A DNA stretch of 64,000 nt, taken from NCBI RefSeq assembly GCF_900114995.1, contig NZ_FOUX01000003.1, positions 1,154,358 to 1,218,357 of the forward strand, given 5' to 3'. The DNA is from Chitinophaga sp. YR627 (GTDB lineage: Bacteria > Bacteroidota > Bacteroidia > Chitinophagales > Chitinophagaceae). How positions within the stretch are numbered: the stretch's first letter is position 1; every line of letters starts with the position of its first letter. Of the stretch, positions 33,264 through 42,537 are shown one piece after another. Under the pieces are notes generated by a model. That model was given only the letters and a program-made list of their open reading frames with translations, was not told the origin of the DNA and ran no database searches. The translations under genes and the position numbers were made by a program.

Positions 33264-36200
33264 TTGACGAAGCTGTACTTATCGAAATATCTGTGTGTTG
33301 CAGCCATATTGCTCTGGCTGATGATATGGCCTTGTGCACAGGGCCGCGCACAGGGATCTTCCTATACATTCTCTCACCTTGACAGAACCGACGGACTGGC
33401 CAGCAACCACGTGTCAGCTATCATGCAGGATAGTAAAGGCTTTATCTGGATCGCCAGTACCGCCCTGCAACGGTATGACGGGATCAACCTGGTCACCATC
33501 GCCAGCTTTGATAAAGTACCGGGTTCTATCTATTACGATGATATCTGCCTTTGTGAAGACAATCAGGGTCGTATCTGGATGGGCGCCCCTGATAATATCC
33601 GCTATTACGATCCGGCAACCGCCACCGTCTCCGTATTAAAGATCGATATCCCGCCTTCTATACATGGCAGCCTTAGTTGCAGCCGTATCATACAGGATCA
33701 CGCTGGTGTAATATGGGCTACCACACAGGAAGGATTATTGCAATACGATGATGTGCATAACCGCTTTGTAAAACCAGCCAATATTCCCGAAACGATCAGA
33801 CGGGACCTGTACAGCACCATTGTCGAAGATAAAAAAGGTAACCTCTGGATCAGCGGTCGCAGAGGTGTCTATAAATTCGATCCCTCCCGCAAACACCTTT
33901 ATCATTCAGAAAATAATCCTGAACATGATCCGCTGCTCGCTATCAGAACCAGCGTGAAACGTTTTTATATCGATCGCCAGCAACGCATATGGGTAGCTGC
34001 CAGGGGAGGAGATTCCCTGTATCAGTACTATCCGGATACCCGGGAACTGCACGCCTTCTCCTTTTCCATGCCCTTCTCAAACGGTAATATGGTTACGGAT
34101 ATCATTGCAGATCGTGATCTGAATATCTGGGTAGCCACAGAAAATGGCGGTATTTTCCGCTTTAATGAACGTGCGGGTAAGTTTGATATCAATATCCGGG
34201 CAAATAATGAAGATGACCAGGACCTGCACTATGATTTTGAGGTGAACTGTTTCCTGAGCGACCGTAATGGCCGTTTATGGGTCGGTACCGATCTGGGAGT
34301 GAATATCCTGAGTATACCGGACAATTCCTTCCGGATCATGGATCACCGTACTGTCTTCAAAGGCTCAGAAGACCGTCTGCCCAAAACAGAAGTGACCGGT
34401 CTTTTCCAGGATAGCCATGGGAATATCTATGCCGGTTACTGGGGGAGAGGCTTTTGCTGGCTGAATCCTTCACTGGAATTATTAGGGCAATACCAGCATG
34501 ATGCGAAGAGTCCTGCCTATCAACTGCCGGAAGAACGCAGTCTTGTATGGAGTTTTGCAGAAATGAAGAATGGATCAGTACTGATCGGACAGGAAAACGG
34601 GAACCTTTCCATATTTGATCCAAATAAAGGGAAGTTCCTGAAGCATTACCAGCCCGCCGTATTCGGTGACCAGACCCTGATGACCATGCTGCCGGAAGGG
34701 GATACCTCCGTATGGATCGGTTTATACAAACGGGGACTCGTACGCTGGGATACCCGTACAGATGCTTTTATCGCCTATCCTGCTTTGCTGGAATACGTCA
34801 ACCGGCCTATCACGATTATGGACATCGCGCGACGCTCTGACTCCCTGTTGTGGATTTCCACCAGCGACGCAGGACTGATCCGCTTTAATACCCATAACGG
34901 TAAGGTGAGCGCCTCTAAACTATTTCTTCACGATAAACTGACTGTCAGTAATATTACCTGTATAGAATTCCTGGATGATAGTACGCTGATCGCCGGAACA
35001 GATCACGGCCTCTGGGTGTACAATACATTCAGTAATGTAGCCCGTCCGCTGATGATCAACGGGGCCCTGTTTGACGAATGGGTATTAAACCTGCAGGTAA
35101 ATGGCTCGGTAGGTACCTGGTTTAGTACCCAGTACGGATTTTATTATTTCAATAAACAACAGGGATCCATTGAGACATTTGTACAGAGCGGCGATATCAT
35201 AGACAATAACAGGAAAGTACGCAGGACAGTCAGCATGCTACGTGACGGCCGGTTAATGGTCGGTGCTTCTGACCATTTTGTCATCTTTGATCCGGCTGCC
35301 TTACAGGTAGCGCCACCACCACCTGATGTGACGATCCTTGGTTTCCGGGCCATGGACAGTGTGATCCATATAGGCGTGGAGAGAGGTAAGTATGCACCGG
35401 TCACATTGACACACCGGCAGAACTTCATCAGTATAGAATTTAAAAGTCTGCTGTATCACCACGAACCGGTAGGGTATCTGTACCAGCTGGAAGGAGTAGA
35501 TGAGGAATGGGTAAAAGCAGGTGGTCTGCTGGTAGCAAGATATACCAATCTGCCGCCAGGCAGTTATCTGTTCAAAGTGCGTAGCGTGGACCCCGCAGGT
35601 ACATTCTCATCTGGTGTTACGACGATCACTGTGAATATCTTACCAGCCTTCTGGCAAACGGCCCTGTTCAGAATATGCTGTGTATTACTGATTATAGTAC
35701 TGATCTACGTCTACTTCAAATTACGCGTAAATGCGGTGAAGAAGGAAGCCCGCAGACGAACGGCTATTCAGCAGCAGATCGCCCAGCTGGAGATGAAGGC
35801 ACTTCGTGCACAGATGAACCCTCACTTTATTTTTAATGCACTGAATTCTATCCAGACATTTATGATGAAGCGGGAAACAGAACAGGCATTGTCTTATCTG
35901 GGACGTTTCGCACGGTTGATCAGGAATGTACTGGATAATTCACAGTTGAACAGTATCCCTATTTCCAATGAACTCCGCATGATGGAAAACTACCTGGAAC
36001 TGGAAAAACTGCGTTTTGGTGATCAGTTCAGTTATAATATTACGGTGGATGATGAACTGGATCCCGACTTTACGGATATCCCTACTATGATCCTGCAGCC
36101 TTTTGTAGAGAATGCGATCTGGCATGGATTGTTACATAAAAAGGAAGATGGTCACCTGTCCATTGCTTTCCATCAGCAGAACGGAAGTCTGTTATGTGTG

Positions 36201-36419
36201 ATAGAAGATAACGGTGTAGGGAGGGAGAGAGCAGTCGCACAACGTCAGCAGGGAAATGAACATCATTCCCGTGGATTACAGATCACCAGGGACAGGCTGG
36301 CCTTATACAACAGACGTTTCAACCTGGATGCGACCTTTGATATAGAAGATTTATATGATGATGCGGGACAACCACGCGGTACACGTGTCAATGTCTGGTT
36401 CCCGCTGAGTGAAGTATAA
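33264..36419 (+). CDS. Beta-propeller sensor histidine kinase (LytS-type transmitter)
   Basis: 1051 residues. A signal peptide at about 1-29 is followed by a large periplasmic two-component-regulator propeller region (repeats such as GFIWIAST, GRIWMGAP, GNLWISGR, about 40-690), a Y_Y_Y-like domain (about 710-790), one membrane helix (about 795-815), a coiled segment, and a His_kinase/HATPase pair: His854 in QMNPHFIFNALNSIQ and the ATP site VIEDNGVG near 980. No receiver or AraC domain, so it is not a hybrid kinase. The start is TTG (33264): no ATG precedes the signal peptide. Its usual LytTR-type partner is not adjacent. It lies 12 bases after the symporter. Confidence 0.92.
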   Translation: MTKLYLSKYLCVAAILLWLMIWPCAQGRAQGSSYTFSHLDRTDGLASNHVSAIMQDSKGFIWIASTALQRYDGINLVTIASFDKVPGSIYYDDICLCEDNQGRIWMGAPDNIRYYDPATATVSVLKIDIPPSIHGSLSCSRIIQDHAGVIWATTQEGLLQYDDVHNRFVKPANIPETIRRDLYSTIVEDKKGNLWISGRRGVYKFDPSRKHLYHSENNPEHDPLLAIRTSVKRFYIDRQQRIWVAARGGDSLYQYYPDTRELHAFSFSMPFSNGNMVTDIIADRDLNIWVATENGGIFRFNERAGKFDINIRANNEDDQDLHYDFEVNCFLSDRNGRLWVGTDLGVNILSIPDNSFRIMDHRTVFKGSEDRLPKTEVTGLFQDSHGNIYAGYWGRGFCWLNPSLELLGQYQHDAKSPAYQLPEERSLVWSFAEMKNGSVLIGQENGNLSIFDPNKGKFLKHYQPAVFGDQTLMTMLPEGDTSVWIGLYKRGLVRWDTRTDAFIAYPALLEYVNRPITIMDIARRSDSLLWISTSDAGLIRFNTHNGKVSASKLFLHDKLTVSNITCIEFLDDSTLIAGTDHGLWVYNTFSNVARPLMINGALFDEWVLNLQVNGSVGTWFSTQYGFYYFNKQQGSIETFVQSGDIIDNNRKVRRTVSMLRDGRLMVGASDHFVIFDPAALQVAPPPPDVTILGFRAMDSVIHIGVERGKYAPVTLTHRQNFISIEFKSLLYHHEPVGYLYQLEGVDEEWVKAGGLLVARYTNLPPGSYLFKVRSVDPAGTFSSGVTTITVNILPAFWQTALFRICCVLLIIVLIYVYFKLRVNAVKKEARRRTAIQQQIAQLEMKALRAQMNPHFIFNALNSIQTFMMKRETEQALSYLGRFARLIRNVLDNSQLNSIPISNELRMMENYLELEKLRFGDQFSYNITVDDELDPDFTDIPTMILQPFVENAIWHGLLHKKEDGHLSIAFHQQNGSLLCVIEDNGVGRERAVAQRQQGNEHHSRGLQITRDRLALYNRRFNLDATFDIEDLYDDAGQPRGTRVNVWFPLSEV

Positions 36420-36422
36420 AAA

Positions 36423-36450
36423 AACTCCGTCAGGTATACCTGACGGAGTT
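36423..36450. terminator. Bidirectional terminator
   Basis: Perfect 12-bp stem AACTCCGTCAGG / CCTGACGGAGTT with a TATA loop; a T tract follows on the minus strand, so it mainly ends the lemA operon, while the sensor kinase gene ends just before it. Confidence 0.88.
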
Positions 36451-36480
36451 GATATGAATGATTGTCTGTAGTAGAACACG

Positions 36481-37272
36481 TTACCAGTTTCCGCTGGCGC
36501 CGCCGCCACCGCCGTCACCACCACCGAAGTCAAAGCCACCGCCGTCACTGTCTCCGCCACCCCAGCCTCCGGAGCTACCACCGCCGCCAAAGCCACCAAA
36601 ACCTCCTAATCCACCTATAGGACCGATCCATCCACCTGAGCCTCTTCTGCTGATAGTAGTGCCGCCACCACCACCGCCGCCACGATTTCTCATAACAAGC
36701 AGAATGATGATGATAACAAAAACTCCCATGAATAAGGCATTTCTGTTATTACTACGGCCCGGCTTTTTAGGGTCCGCTCTGAACTCACCTGCTGCCGCCT
36801 TGATCAGTTTATCGGTCGCCTCATCAAGGCCACGATAGAATTGCCCCTTTTTGAAATTAGGCTCAATTGCTTCGTCTATAATGCGATTGGCAATAGCATC
36901 CGGAATAACGCCCTCCATACCATAACCGGTCTCTATACGGACTTTTCTGTCATCGATGGCGGCAAGTATAACGATACCATTGTTTTTTCCTTTCGTACCG
37001 ATACCCCATTCACGAAGTATCTTAATGGCTACTTCGCTGCTTTCGTAGTCACCGATGGTTTTCATGGTGACGATCACGATCTGTGAAGAGGTACTGTCAT
37101 TATAGGCGCGGAGTTTCTGCTCCAGCATGTCGGATTCATTGCCTAACAATACGCCTGCAAAATCATTGACTGCCCGGGGAGGGTTAGGTCTTGGCGGAAT
37201 ATTCTGCGCCTGAACGTTCCATCCGGTGATCAATAATAGCAACAGCCATAACCAGCATAATTTCCTCATCAT
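36481..37272 (-). CDS. TPM domain protein, YgcG-like
   Basis: 263 residues. Sec signal peptide (about 1-23), TPM domain (about 35-165: VNDFAGVL, SQIVIVTMKTIGDYES, GIVILAAIDDRKVRIETGYG), one membrane helix near 182-195, then a Gly/Ser-rich tail of about 65 residues with GGGG, GFGGFGGGGSSGGWGGG and GGDGGGGGASGNW. Architecture matches YgcG/TPM_phosphatase proteins that occur with LemA. The TPM fold is implicated in photosystem repair in plants; the bacterial role is unsettled. Last gene of the lemA-TPM-TPM operon. Confidence 0.88.
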   Translation of the reverse strand: MMRKLCWLWLLLLLITGWNVQAQNIPPRPNPPRAVNDFAGVLLGNESDMLEQKLRAYNDSTSSQIVIVTMKTIGDYESSEVAIKILREWGIGTKGKNNGIVILAAIDDRKVRIETGYGMEGVIPDAIANRIIDEAIEPNFKKGQFYRGLDEATDKLIKAAAGEFRADPKKPGRSNNRNALFMGVFVIIIILLVMRNRGGGGGGGTTISRRGSGGWIGPIGGLGGFGGFGGGGSSGGWGGGDSDGGGFDFGGGDGGGGGASGNW

Positions 37273-37309
37273 ATTAAATTTTACAGTGTGACAGGTGAAA
37301 GCCTTTTGC

Positions 37310-37765
37310 TTATCTGCCGATCACTATATCGTCTGGTAATTCATTTTCATCATCCCCCTCAAAAGGAAAATGTTGGCAAAGCGATTCGCCTATTTCCCTG
37401 ATACATGCTTCTATACCCGCAACATATTGGTTCCTGGTGAAGTAGCTGACCAGTAGTTCCGCCTCTTTTACCCAGAAGGAGGAGCCTACTTTTTCGTGTA
37501 TGCCTCTGTCGCCCAGAATAGCAAACTGCCGGTCTTTCAAAGCAATGTACAGGATAACGCCATTTCTGCGTTTGGTTTTTTCCATGCCGAGCTGCCGGAA
37601 TACTTCCTTTGCCCGTTCCATGGGACTGACATATTTACAACGGCTTTCCACATATAATCTGATCTCCCCACTCGTGAGTCTTTCCGAATCACGTATAGCC
37701 TGCACCAGTTGTTGCTTTTCAGCTTCCGTTAGAAGTTCTTTCTTACTGAATGGGAATATGCTCAT
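37310..37765 (-). CDS. TPM domain protein, cytoplasmic
   Basis: 151 residues, no signal peptide. TPM-domain features: LTSGEIRLYVESRC near 31-44, RRNGVILYIALKDRQFAILGDRGIHEKVG near 66-94. It lies between lemA (11 bases upstream) and the YgcG-like gene (37 bases downstream), as is usual for this operon. Function unknown; probably works at the inner membrane with its partners. Confidence 0.88.
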   Translation of the reverse strand: MSIFPFSKKELLTEAEKQQLVQAIRDSERLTSGEIRLYVESRCKYVSPMERAKEVFRQLGMEKTKRRNGVILYIALKDRQFAILGDRGIHEKVGSSFWVKEAELLVSYFTRNQYVAGIEACIREIGESLCQHFPFEGDDENELPDDIVIGR

Positions 37766-37776
37766 GCCGGTTGTTT

Positions 37777-38367
37777 TTAGAATTGCACTTTTGGAGCATT
37801 CTCAGCACCTGGCTGTGCTTCGAAGTATGGTCTCTGCTGGAAACCGCCAAAACCTGCAATGATGTTGTTAGGGAATGTACGGATCGCACTGTTGTATACT
37901 CTTGCCTGATCGTTGAAGTCTTTACGGGCAACAGCGATACGGTTTTCAGTACCTTCTATCTGCGCCTGCAGATCTTTGAAGTTCTGATTAGCCTGCAGGG
38001 TAGGGTAGCTTTCAGACACTGCCAGTAATCTGCCCAGCGCAGCGCTCAGCTGACCCTGTGCAGCCTGGAACTGCTGAACTTTTTCAGGAGTGAGGTCTTC
38101 AGCTCTTACCTGGATAGACGTAGCTTTCGCACGTGCTTCTATCACCTGTGTAAGTGTTTCTTTCTCGAAATTTGCAGCACCTTTTACTGTAGCAACAAGG
38201 TTCGGGATCAGGTCTGTTCTGCGTTGATACTGGCTTTGTACAGTACCCCAGGAAGTTTTTACAGACTCGTCGAGATTCACGATCTTATTGTACTTGGATA
38301 CACCACAGCCGCCTAATATTACAACAACAGCTATGATAATTACGATTACGAGTGTGCTTTTTTTCAT
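37777..38367 (-). CDS. lemA: LemA family protein
   Basis: 196 residues. One N-terminal membrane helix, ending in a lipoprotein-like GGCGVS at about 19-24 (possible lipidation of Cys22), then the long helical LemA domain: YNKIVNLDESVKTSWGTVQSQYQRR near 26-50, with NFKDLQAQIEGTENRIAVARKDFNDQAR and a FNNIIAGFGG-like end (here PNNIIAGFGGF). LemA occurs with TPM proteins as here. Inner-membrane or envelope protein; role uncertain. Heads the lemA-TPM-TPM operon. Confidence 0.92.
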   Translation of the reverse strand: MKKSTLVIVIIIAVVVILGGCGVSKYNKIVNLDESVKTSWGTVQSQYQRRTDLIPNLVATVKGAANFEKETLTQVIEARAKATSIQVRAEDLTPEKVQQFQAAQGQLSAALGRLLAVSESYPTLQANQNFKDLQAQIEGTENRIAVARKDFNDQARVYNSAIRTFPNNIIAGFGGFQQRPYFEAQPGAENAPKVQF

Positions 38368-38793
38368 CTTATAAAAATTTAAGTTTAAACCAGGTTGTTT
38401 TTAGTTTTAAAATGCAACAGTACCATATCACTTTGGTTTGTCGTAACTTAGGAATGCGGTTTGGGGGCATCCAATCGAACCTCCATGAACAGTCTGGATA
38501 GTAATAGCAAACATAGGAGCTTTTTTTTAATCTGCAAGGGTATTGAGAAATACGATAAAACGGTATTATTTCACTTTCACAGAAAAGATAATAGCATTGT
38601 CAAAAAAATCAGGCCCCGTATGTCCGTTTCTCTATAATTTTACTGGTATTTCACGATAGCAAGGGTACGGAACAGCTTGTATTTTAAGATCTTATCCATA
38701 AATAGGTTAGTATAAACGCTTGTTTTTCAGTGTCTATCTTTCATTCGTTTGTAACGCTTTTATTTTTAATTATTTGAATCTAAGGTTGCGTCA
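38368..38793. other. Intergenic region without recognised features
   Basis: 426 bases between the divergent lemA and response regulator genes. It must hold both promoters, but I found no full consensus match (TATCTTTC at about 38732 is near the -7 pattern). No RNA gene or repeat seen. Confidence 0.5.
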
Positions 38794-39258
38794 ATGAGTG
38801 CACAACACATCCATATCCTGTATATTGATGACGAGGTACATAATTTAAATGCTTTTAAGGCATCTTTCCGTAGACTATATACAGTATTTACGGCTACTTC
38901 GGCTGAAGAAGCGGAGGAGATACTTGCCAGAGAAGACATACAGATCATCATTTCAGATCAGCGGATGCCTAAAATTACAGGTATTGAGTTTTTTGAATCA
39001 ATCCTCGGCAAATATCCGGAGCCGATCCGGATGTTGCTGACAGGCTACGCTGACATCAATGCCGTTATCGACGCCATTAACAAGGGACAGGTGTATAAAT
39101 ATTTCTCCAAACCCTGGAATGACGATGAATTACGGCAGAACATTGATAAGGCATATGAAGTATATGCCCTTCGAAAAGAGAATAAGGAGTTGACAGCAAA
39201 ATTGCTGGATGTGAATGAGAAGCTTGAATTTCTGCTCCGGCAGAAGCTGATTTCTTAA
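38794..39258 (+). CDS. Response regulator with C-terminal coiled coil
   Basis: 154 residues. Receiver domain with acidic pair Asp12-Asp13 (LYIDDEV), phosphorylation Asp55 (IISDQRMP), Thr83 (LLTGYAD) and Lys106 (FSKPW). QRMPxxTGIEFFE and LLTGYADxxAVIDAINKG are typical of receivers normally fused to HD-GYP or kinase outputs, but here a helical tail of about 40 residues (KENKELTAKLLDVNEKLEFLL) ends the protein, so the output is likely through protein contacts or dimerisation. No adjacent kinase gene. Confidence 0.92.
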   Translation: MSAQHIHILYIDDEVHNLNAFKASFRRLYTVFTATSAEEAEEILAREDIQIIISDQRMPKITGIEFFESILGKYPEPIRMLLTGYADINAVIDAINKGQVYKYFSKPWNDDELRQNIDKAYEVYALRKENKELTAKLLDVNEKLEFLLRQKLIS

Positions 39259-39270
39259 TTTTCAGCCCGG

Positions 39271-40494
39271 CTATCCTTTGGGTTTACTAATGTGAACAGT
39301 GCCGTCATAGATCTTATACTCCAGCCCTTTTTCCCAGCAAAGTTCATTCAGGAAGTCAGAGACAGGTTTTTCCTTGTCAAGATCCCCGGAGAAGTGGATG
39401 TCGGAAATGCCGGCAGCAGCAAAGGCAACCTTCAGTCCAAACCAGCGCTTCAGCACAGGAATAACTTCTTCCAGCGGCTTGTTGTGAAAGCGGAAAATAC
39501 CATCCCGCCAGCCAAGGGTAACGTTCTCGTCAAAACGTTTTACTTTAAAACGCTCACCTGGTCTGTAAATAGCCTCGTACCCCGGCTTTAATGTTACGTC
39601 CAGACTATCGCCTACATCAGTTACCACAGTGCCTGTAACCAGTGAAGTTGTGATGGTATTGCCATCATACGAATTCACGTTGAATGCCGTACCCAATGCG
39701 ATGACGGAGGTGGTACCCGTGTGCACAATAAAAGGCTGCTTTGGATTGTGTGCAACGGTGAAATAAGCCTCTCCTTCAAGGTATACTTCCCTGGTCTTAC
39801 CAGGAAAGATGAAAGGGAATCGCAGTGTAGAACTGGCATTCAGGTGTACTTCCGTACCATCGGATAACTCAATGCGGTAATCCATTTTAGGTGGTACGGT
39901 CAATGTATTCCATTCAATGGTACTGCTTTGGTAAATGGTGTCGTGCGTAACCCGTTTTAATGGAATGGCTGCAATACTGTCACCATGTACTACGCCTGCC
40001 ACAGGAACGGGTTCGGTAGCCGCATTTGTATTAATATTGACAGTCGTATCTGCCGGCAGGGTATAATTAATAGCTGCTGTTTTGCGTACCGGAGATTGTT
40101 TTGGTGTACGATGTGCCACTACCGCGCGGTTAACTGCGGACGGCGCCTGTATTTTATAATAATGTTCAAACGCATACCAGCTGCCTGCGCATGCAGTGAG
40201 GGTTAGCAATACTGCCGCTGCTGCGCTGTTACGTTTGATAAAACGGAATATTCTGACGTGTACCGGCTGAGGTGAAAGGATAGCGGCAATCTGACACCAG
40301 TCATGCTCCACACGCAGATCATCAAGGAATGCACTGTCAGTATAGAGTATCGCCTGTTCCTGTTCATGCCAGCATTTACGAACCTGCTCATCGGTTTGCA
40401 TGACCTTTTGCAGCAACTGATCTTCCACTTCACTTAATTCGCCAAGTTGCTTACGCAGAAGTAATGTGTATATATACTCTTGGTCGTATTTCAT
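39271..40494 (-). CDS. FecR family anti-sigma factor
   Basis: 407 residues. A cytoplasmic N-terminal part (about 1-85), one membrane helix near 90-108 (NSAAAAVLLTLTACAGSWYAF), then the periplasmic FecR domain (IELSDGTEVHLNASSTLRFP near 212-231, EVYLEGEAYFTVAH, GTAFNVNSY) and the C-terminal DUF4974 domain (KPLEEVIPVLKRWFGL, HFSGDLDKEKPVSDFLNEL). FecR proteins hold or activate an ECF sigma factor in response to a TonB-dependent receptor. The sigma-like gene lies 57 bases upstream, but no SusC/SusD pair is next to it. Confidence 0.92.
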   Translation of the reverse strand: MKYDQEYIYTLLLRKQLGELSEVEDQLLQKVMQTDEQVRKCWHEQEQAILYTDSAFLDDLRVEHDWCQIAAILSPQPVHVRIFRFIKRNSAAAAVLLTLTACAGSWYAFEHYYKIQAPSAVNRAVVAHRTPKQSPVRKTAAINYTLPADTTVNINTNAATEPVPVAGVVHGDSIAAIPLKRVTHDTIYQSSTIEWNTLTVPPKMDYRIELSDGTEVHLNASSTLRFPFIFPGKTREVYLEGEAYFTVAHNPKQPFIVHTGTTSVIALGTAFNVNSYDGNTITTSLVTGTVVTDVGDSLDVTLKPGYEAIYRPGERFKVKRFDENVTLGWRDGIFRFHNKPLEEVIPVLKRWFGLKVAFAAAGISDIHFSGDLDKEKPVSDFLNELCWEKGLEYKIYDGTVHISKPKG

Positions 40495-40551
40495 TGTAGT
40501 AATGAGAAGATGATTGAGGGTGATAAAGTTGTGTGTTTAATGTCGTCGGGT

Positions 40552-40914
40552 TTACGAATCTAAAAGAACAGCCAGTTGATTGGTTAACGCCTGGGGTACA
40601 AGTGCGGGTCCTGTTTTACACGGCGGGCAGGCAGCTGTCGTTGCTGCGGGCTGCTGCAGTTGCAGGCATCGCTCATATAAAAGCTGATAGAAAAATCCTC
40701 CGGGAGAATGCGTGATCTTCCTGTAGGAGCGCTCCTGCCATACTTCTATAAATAACTGCTGCACGACCTCTTTTCCGCGTTCTACATTTCCCAACATCTG
40801 GCAGGCTTTGAGACAGAGTGGCTTGTAGTATCTCATAAAGAAGTATTGATAAGCCTCAAGTCTGTTATCCTTCTTAAGCGCGGATAACATCGTGATGTCC
40901 TCGCTGGTTTGCAT
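40552..40914 (-). CDS. Truncated ECF sigma factor-like protein (region 2 only)
   Basis: 120 residues against a usual 180-200. Region 2 is recognisable (LEAYQYFFMRYYKPLCLKACQMLGNVERGKEVVQQLFIEVWQERS split over about 19-64, with GGFFYQLLYERCLQ after it). The stretch after about residue 88 (QQPAATTAACPPCKTGPALVPQ) is Pro/Ala-rich and does not resemble region 4, and the remaining 57 bases before fecR have no room for one. It lies directly upstream of the FecR gene on the same strand, the usual sigma-FecR order. It may be a degraded sigma factor, or a region-2 protein that binds core polymerase without promoter -35 recognition. Confidence 0.75.
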   Translation of the reverse strand: MQTSEDITMLSALKKDNRLEAYQYFFMRYYKPLCLKACQMLGNVERGKEVVQQLFIEVWQERSYRKITHSPGGFFYQLLYERCLQLQQPAATTAACPPCKTGPALVPQALTNQLAVLLDS

Positions 40915-41089
40915 ACGAATGGTAATTGGTTGTAGTGTGTACCGGTTTCGGCTGGTAATTTCGCCTAAAAGAACAAGAATTTAGTTAATAGGCTGTTAAC
41001 GGCTCAAAAACGGGCAGCTGAAACAGACAAATCAATATTTCCGACTTTCCCTTAAATTGCACCTTTCTAAAAGTTTAATTTACTGGAAC

Positions 41090-42460
41090 ATGCAAGTTTG
41101 GAAAGATTATCAGGTACAGAATAAAGATCGTTTCCTGGAAGAACTGCTGGAACTGCTGCGCATTCCCTCTGTTAGTGCTGATTCCCGCTTTAACCCGGAT
41201 GTAAAGAACTGCGCTGAAGCTGTAAAACTGCGTTTGCAGGAAGCAGGTGCTGAAAAAGTGGAAGTGTGCCCTACTGCTGGCCATCCGATCGTATACGGTG
41301 AAAAGATCATCGATCCGAAACTGCCTACGGTACTGGTATATGGTCACTATGACGTACAACCGGCCGATCCGCTGGAACTGTGGGACAGTGGTCCGTTTGA
41401 GCCTGTGATCAAAGACGAAAAGATCTATGCACGTGGCAGCGCCGACGATAAAGGTCAGTTCTACATGCATGTCAAAGCGTTCGAAACCATGTCCAAAACC
41501 AACACCCTGCCCTGCAACATCAAATTCATGATCGAAGGGGAAGAGGAAGTAGGTTCTGCCAACCTGGGTATTTTCATCAAAGAGAATAAAGAAAGACTGA
41601 AAGCAGACGTCGTGCTCATCTCCGATACTGCTATGATCAGCCTCGAAAACCCATCCCTGGATACCGGCTTACGCGGCCTGTCATATATGGAAGTAGCCGT
41701 GACCGGTCCTAACCGTGACCTGCACAGCGGCGTGTACGGTGGTGCTGTAGCTAATCCGGCTACCATCCTGTGCAAAATGATCGCTTCCATGCACGACGAA
41801 AACAACCACATCACCATCCCCGGCTTCTATGATAAAGTACAGGATCTCAGCCAGGCAGAACGTGACGCACTGAATGCAGCTCCCTTCGATGAAGCGGAAT
41901 ACAAAGCTGACCTGGGTGTAGACGAACTCTGGGGTGAAAAAGGTTATTCTACCATCGAGCGTACCGGTATCCGTCCTACCCTGGAGGTAAACGGTATCTG
42001 GGGTGGATACACCGGTGAAGGTTCCAAAACCGTACTGCCATCCAAGGCATTCGCCAAGATCTCCATGCGCCTCGTGCCTAACCAGGACTGGGTCGAGATC
42101 TCCCAGCTGTTCCAGGCTCACTTCGAAAAGATCGCGCCTAAGAGCGTAAAAGTAAAGGTAACCACCCACCACGGTGGCAGCCCTTACGTAACGCCGACAG
42201 ATCATATCGCTTTCAAAGCTGCCAGCGATGCCATCCAGGCTACCTTTGGTAAAGCGCCAATCCCAATGCGTGGCGGCGGAAGTATTCCGATCGTAGCGCT
42301 GTTCGAAAAAGAACTGGGTCTCAAAACTATCCTCATGGGCTTTGGTCTGGATAGTGACAACTTACACTCGCCAAATGAAAAATACGGTCTGGCTAACTTC
42401 TATAAGGGTATCGAAACCATCCCTTATTTCCACAAATACTTTGCGGAACTGAGCAAATAG
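41090..42460 (+). CDS. M20 family dipeptidase/metallopeptidase
   Basis: 456 residues from the ATG at 41090; an earlier in-frame TTG at 41057 adds eleven unlikely residues. M20 zinc ligands: His86 and Asp88 in VYGHYDVQPAD, bridging Asp119 in RGSADDKG, Glu152-Glu153 in EGEEEVGS (catalytic base and ligand), Asp near 182 in VLISDTAM, and the C-terminal His in DNLHSPNEKYG. The length and the YGHYDVQ motif fit dipeptidases of the CNDP/PepV-like group. Cytoplasmic. Codon bias suggests good expression. Followed by a hairpin and the S4 protein. Confidence 0.93.
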   Translation: MQVWKDYQVQNKDRFLEELLELLRIPSVSADSRFNPDVKNCAEAVKLRLQEAGAEKVEVCPTAGHPIVYGEKIIDPKLPTVLVYGHYDVQPADPLELWDSGPFEPVIKDEKIYARGSADDKGQFYMHVKAFETMSKTNTLPCNIKFMIEGEEEVGSANLGIFIKENKERLKADVVLISDTAMISLENPSLDTGLRGLSYMEVAVTGPNRDLHSGVYGGAVANPATILCKMIASMHDENNHITIPGFYDKVQDLSQAERDALNAAPFDEAEYKADLGVDELWGEKGYSTIERTGIRPTLEVNGIWGGYTGEGSKTVLPSKAFAKISMRLVPNQDWVEISQLFQAHFEKIAPKSVKVKVTTHHGGSPYVTPTDHIAFKAASDAIQATFGKAPIPMRGGGSIPIVALFEKELGLKTILMGFGLDSDNLHSPNEKYGLANFYKGIETIPYFHKYFAELSK

Positions 42461-42487
42461 CCTTATCGTACTATTTTAATAAATTTG

Positions 42488-42518
42488 AAGGCCGGCGTGT
42501 GACATACATGCCGGCCTT
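42488..42518 (+). terminator. Hairpin after the M20 peptidase gene
   Basis: 13-bp stem with one G-U pair (outer AAGGCCGGC / GCCGGCCTT). No clear T tract follows, so termination strength is uncertain. Confidence 0.6.
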
Positions 42519-42537
42519 ATATATTATAGTCAATAAG

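Noticed and set aside
36458..36838. Proline-rich open frame antisense to the Gly-rich tail of the YgcG-like gene
   Set aside because: Its PPPP repeats are the direct complement of GGGG codons.
38368..38793. Possible non-coding RNA between lemA and the response regulator
   Set aside because: No hairpin-plus-T terminator or strong promoter supports one.
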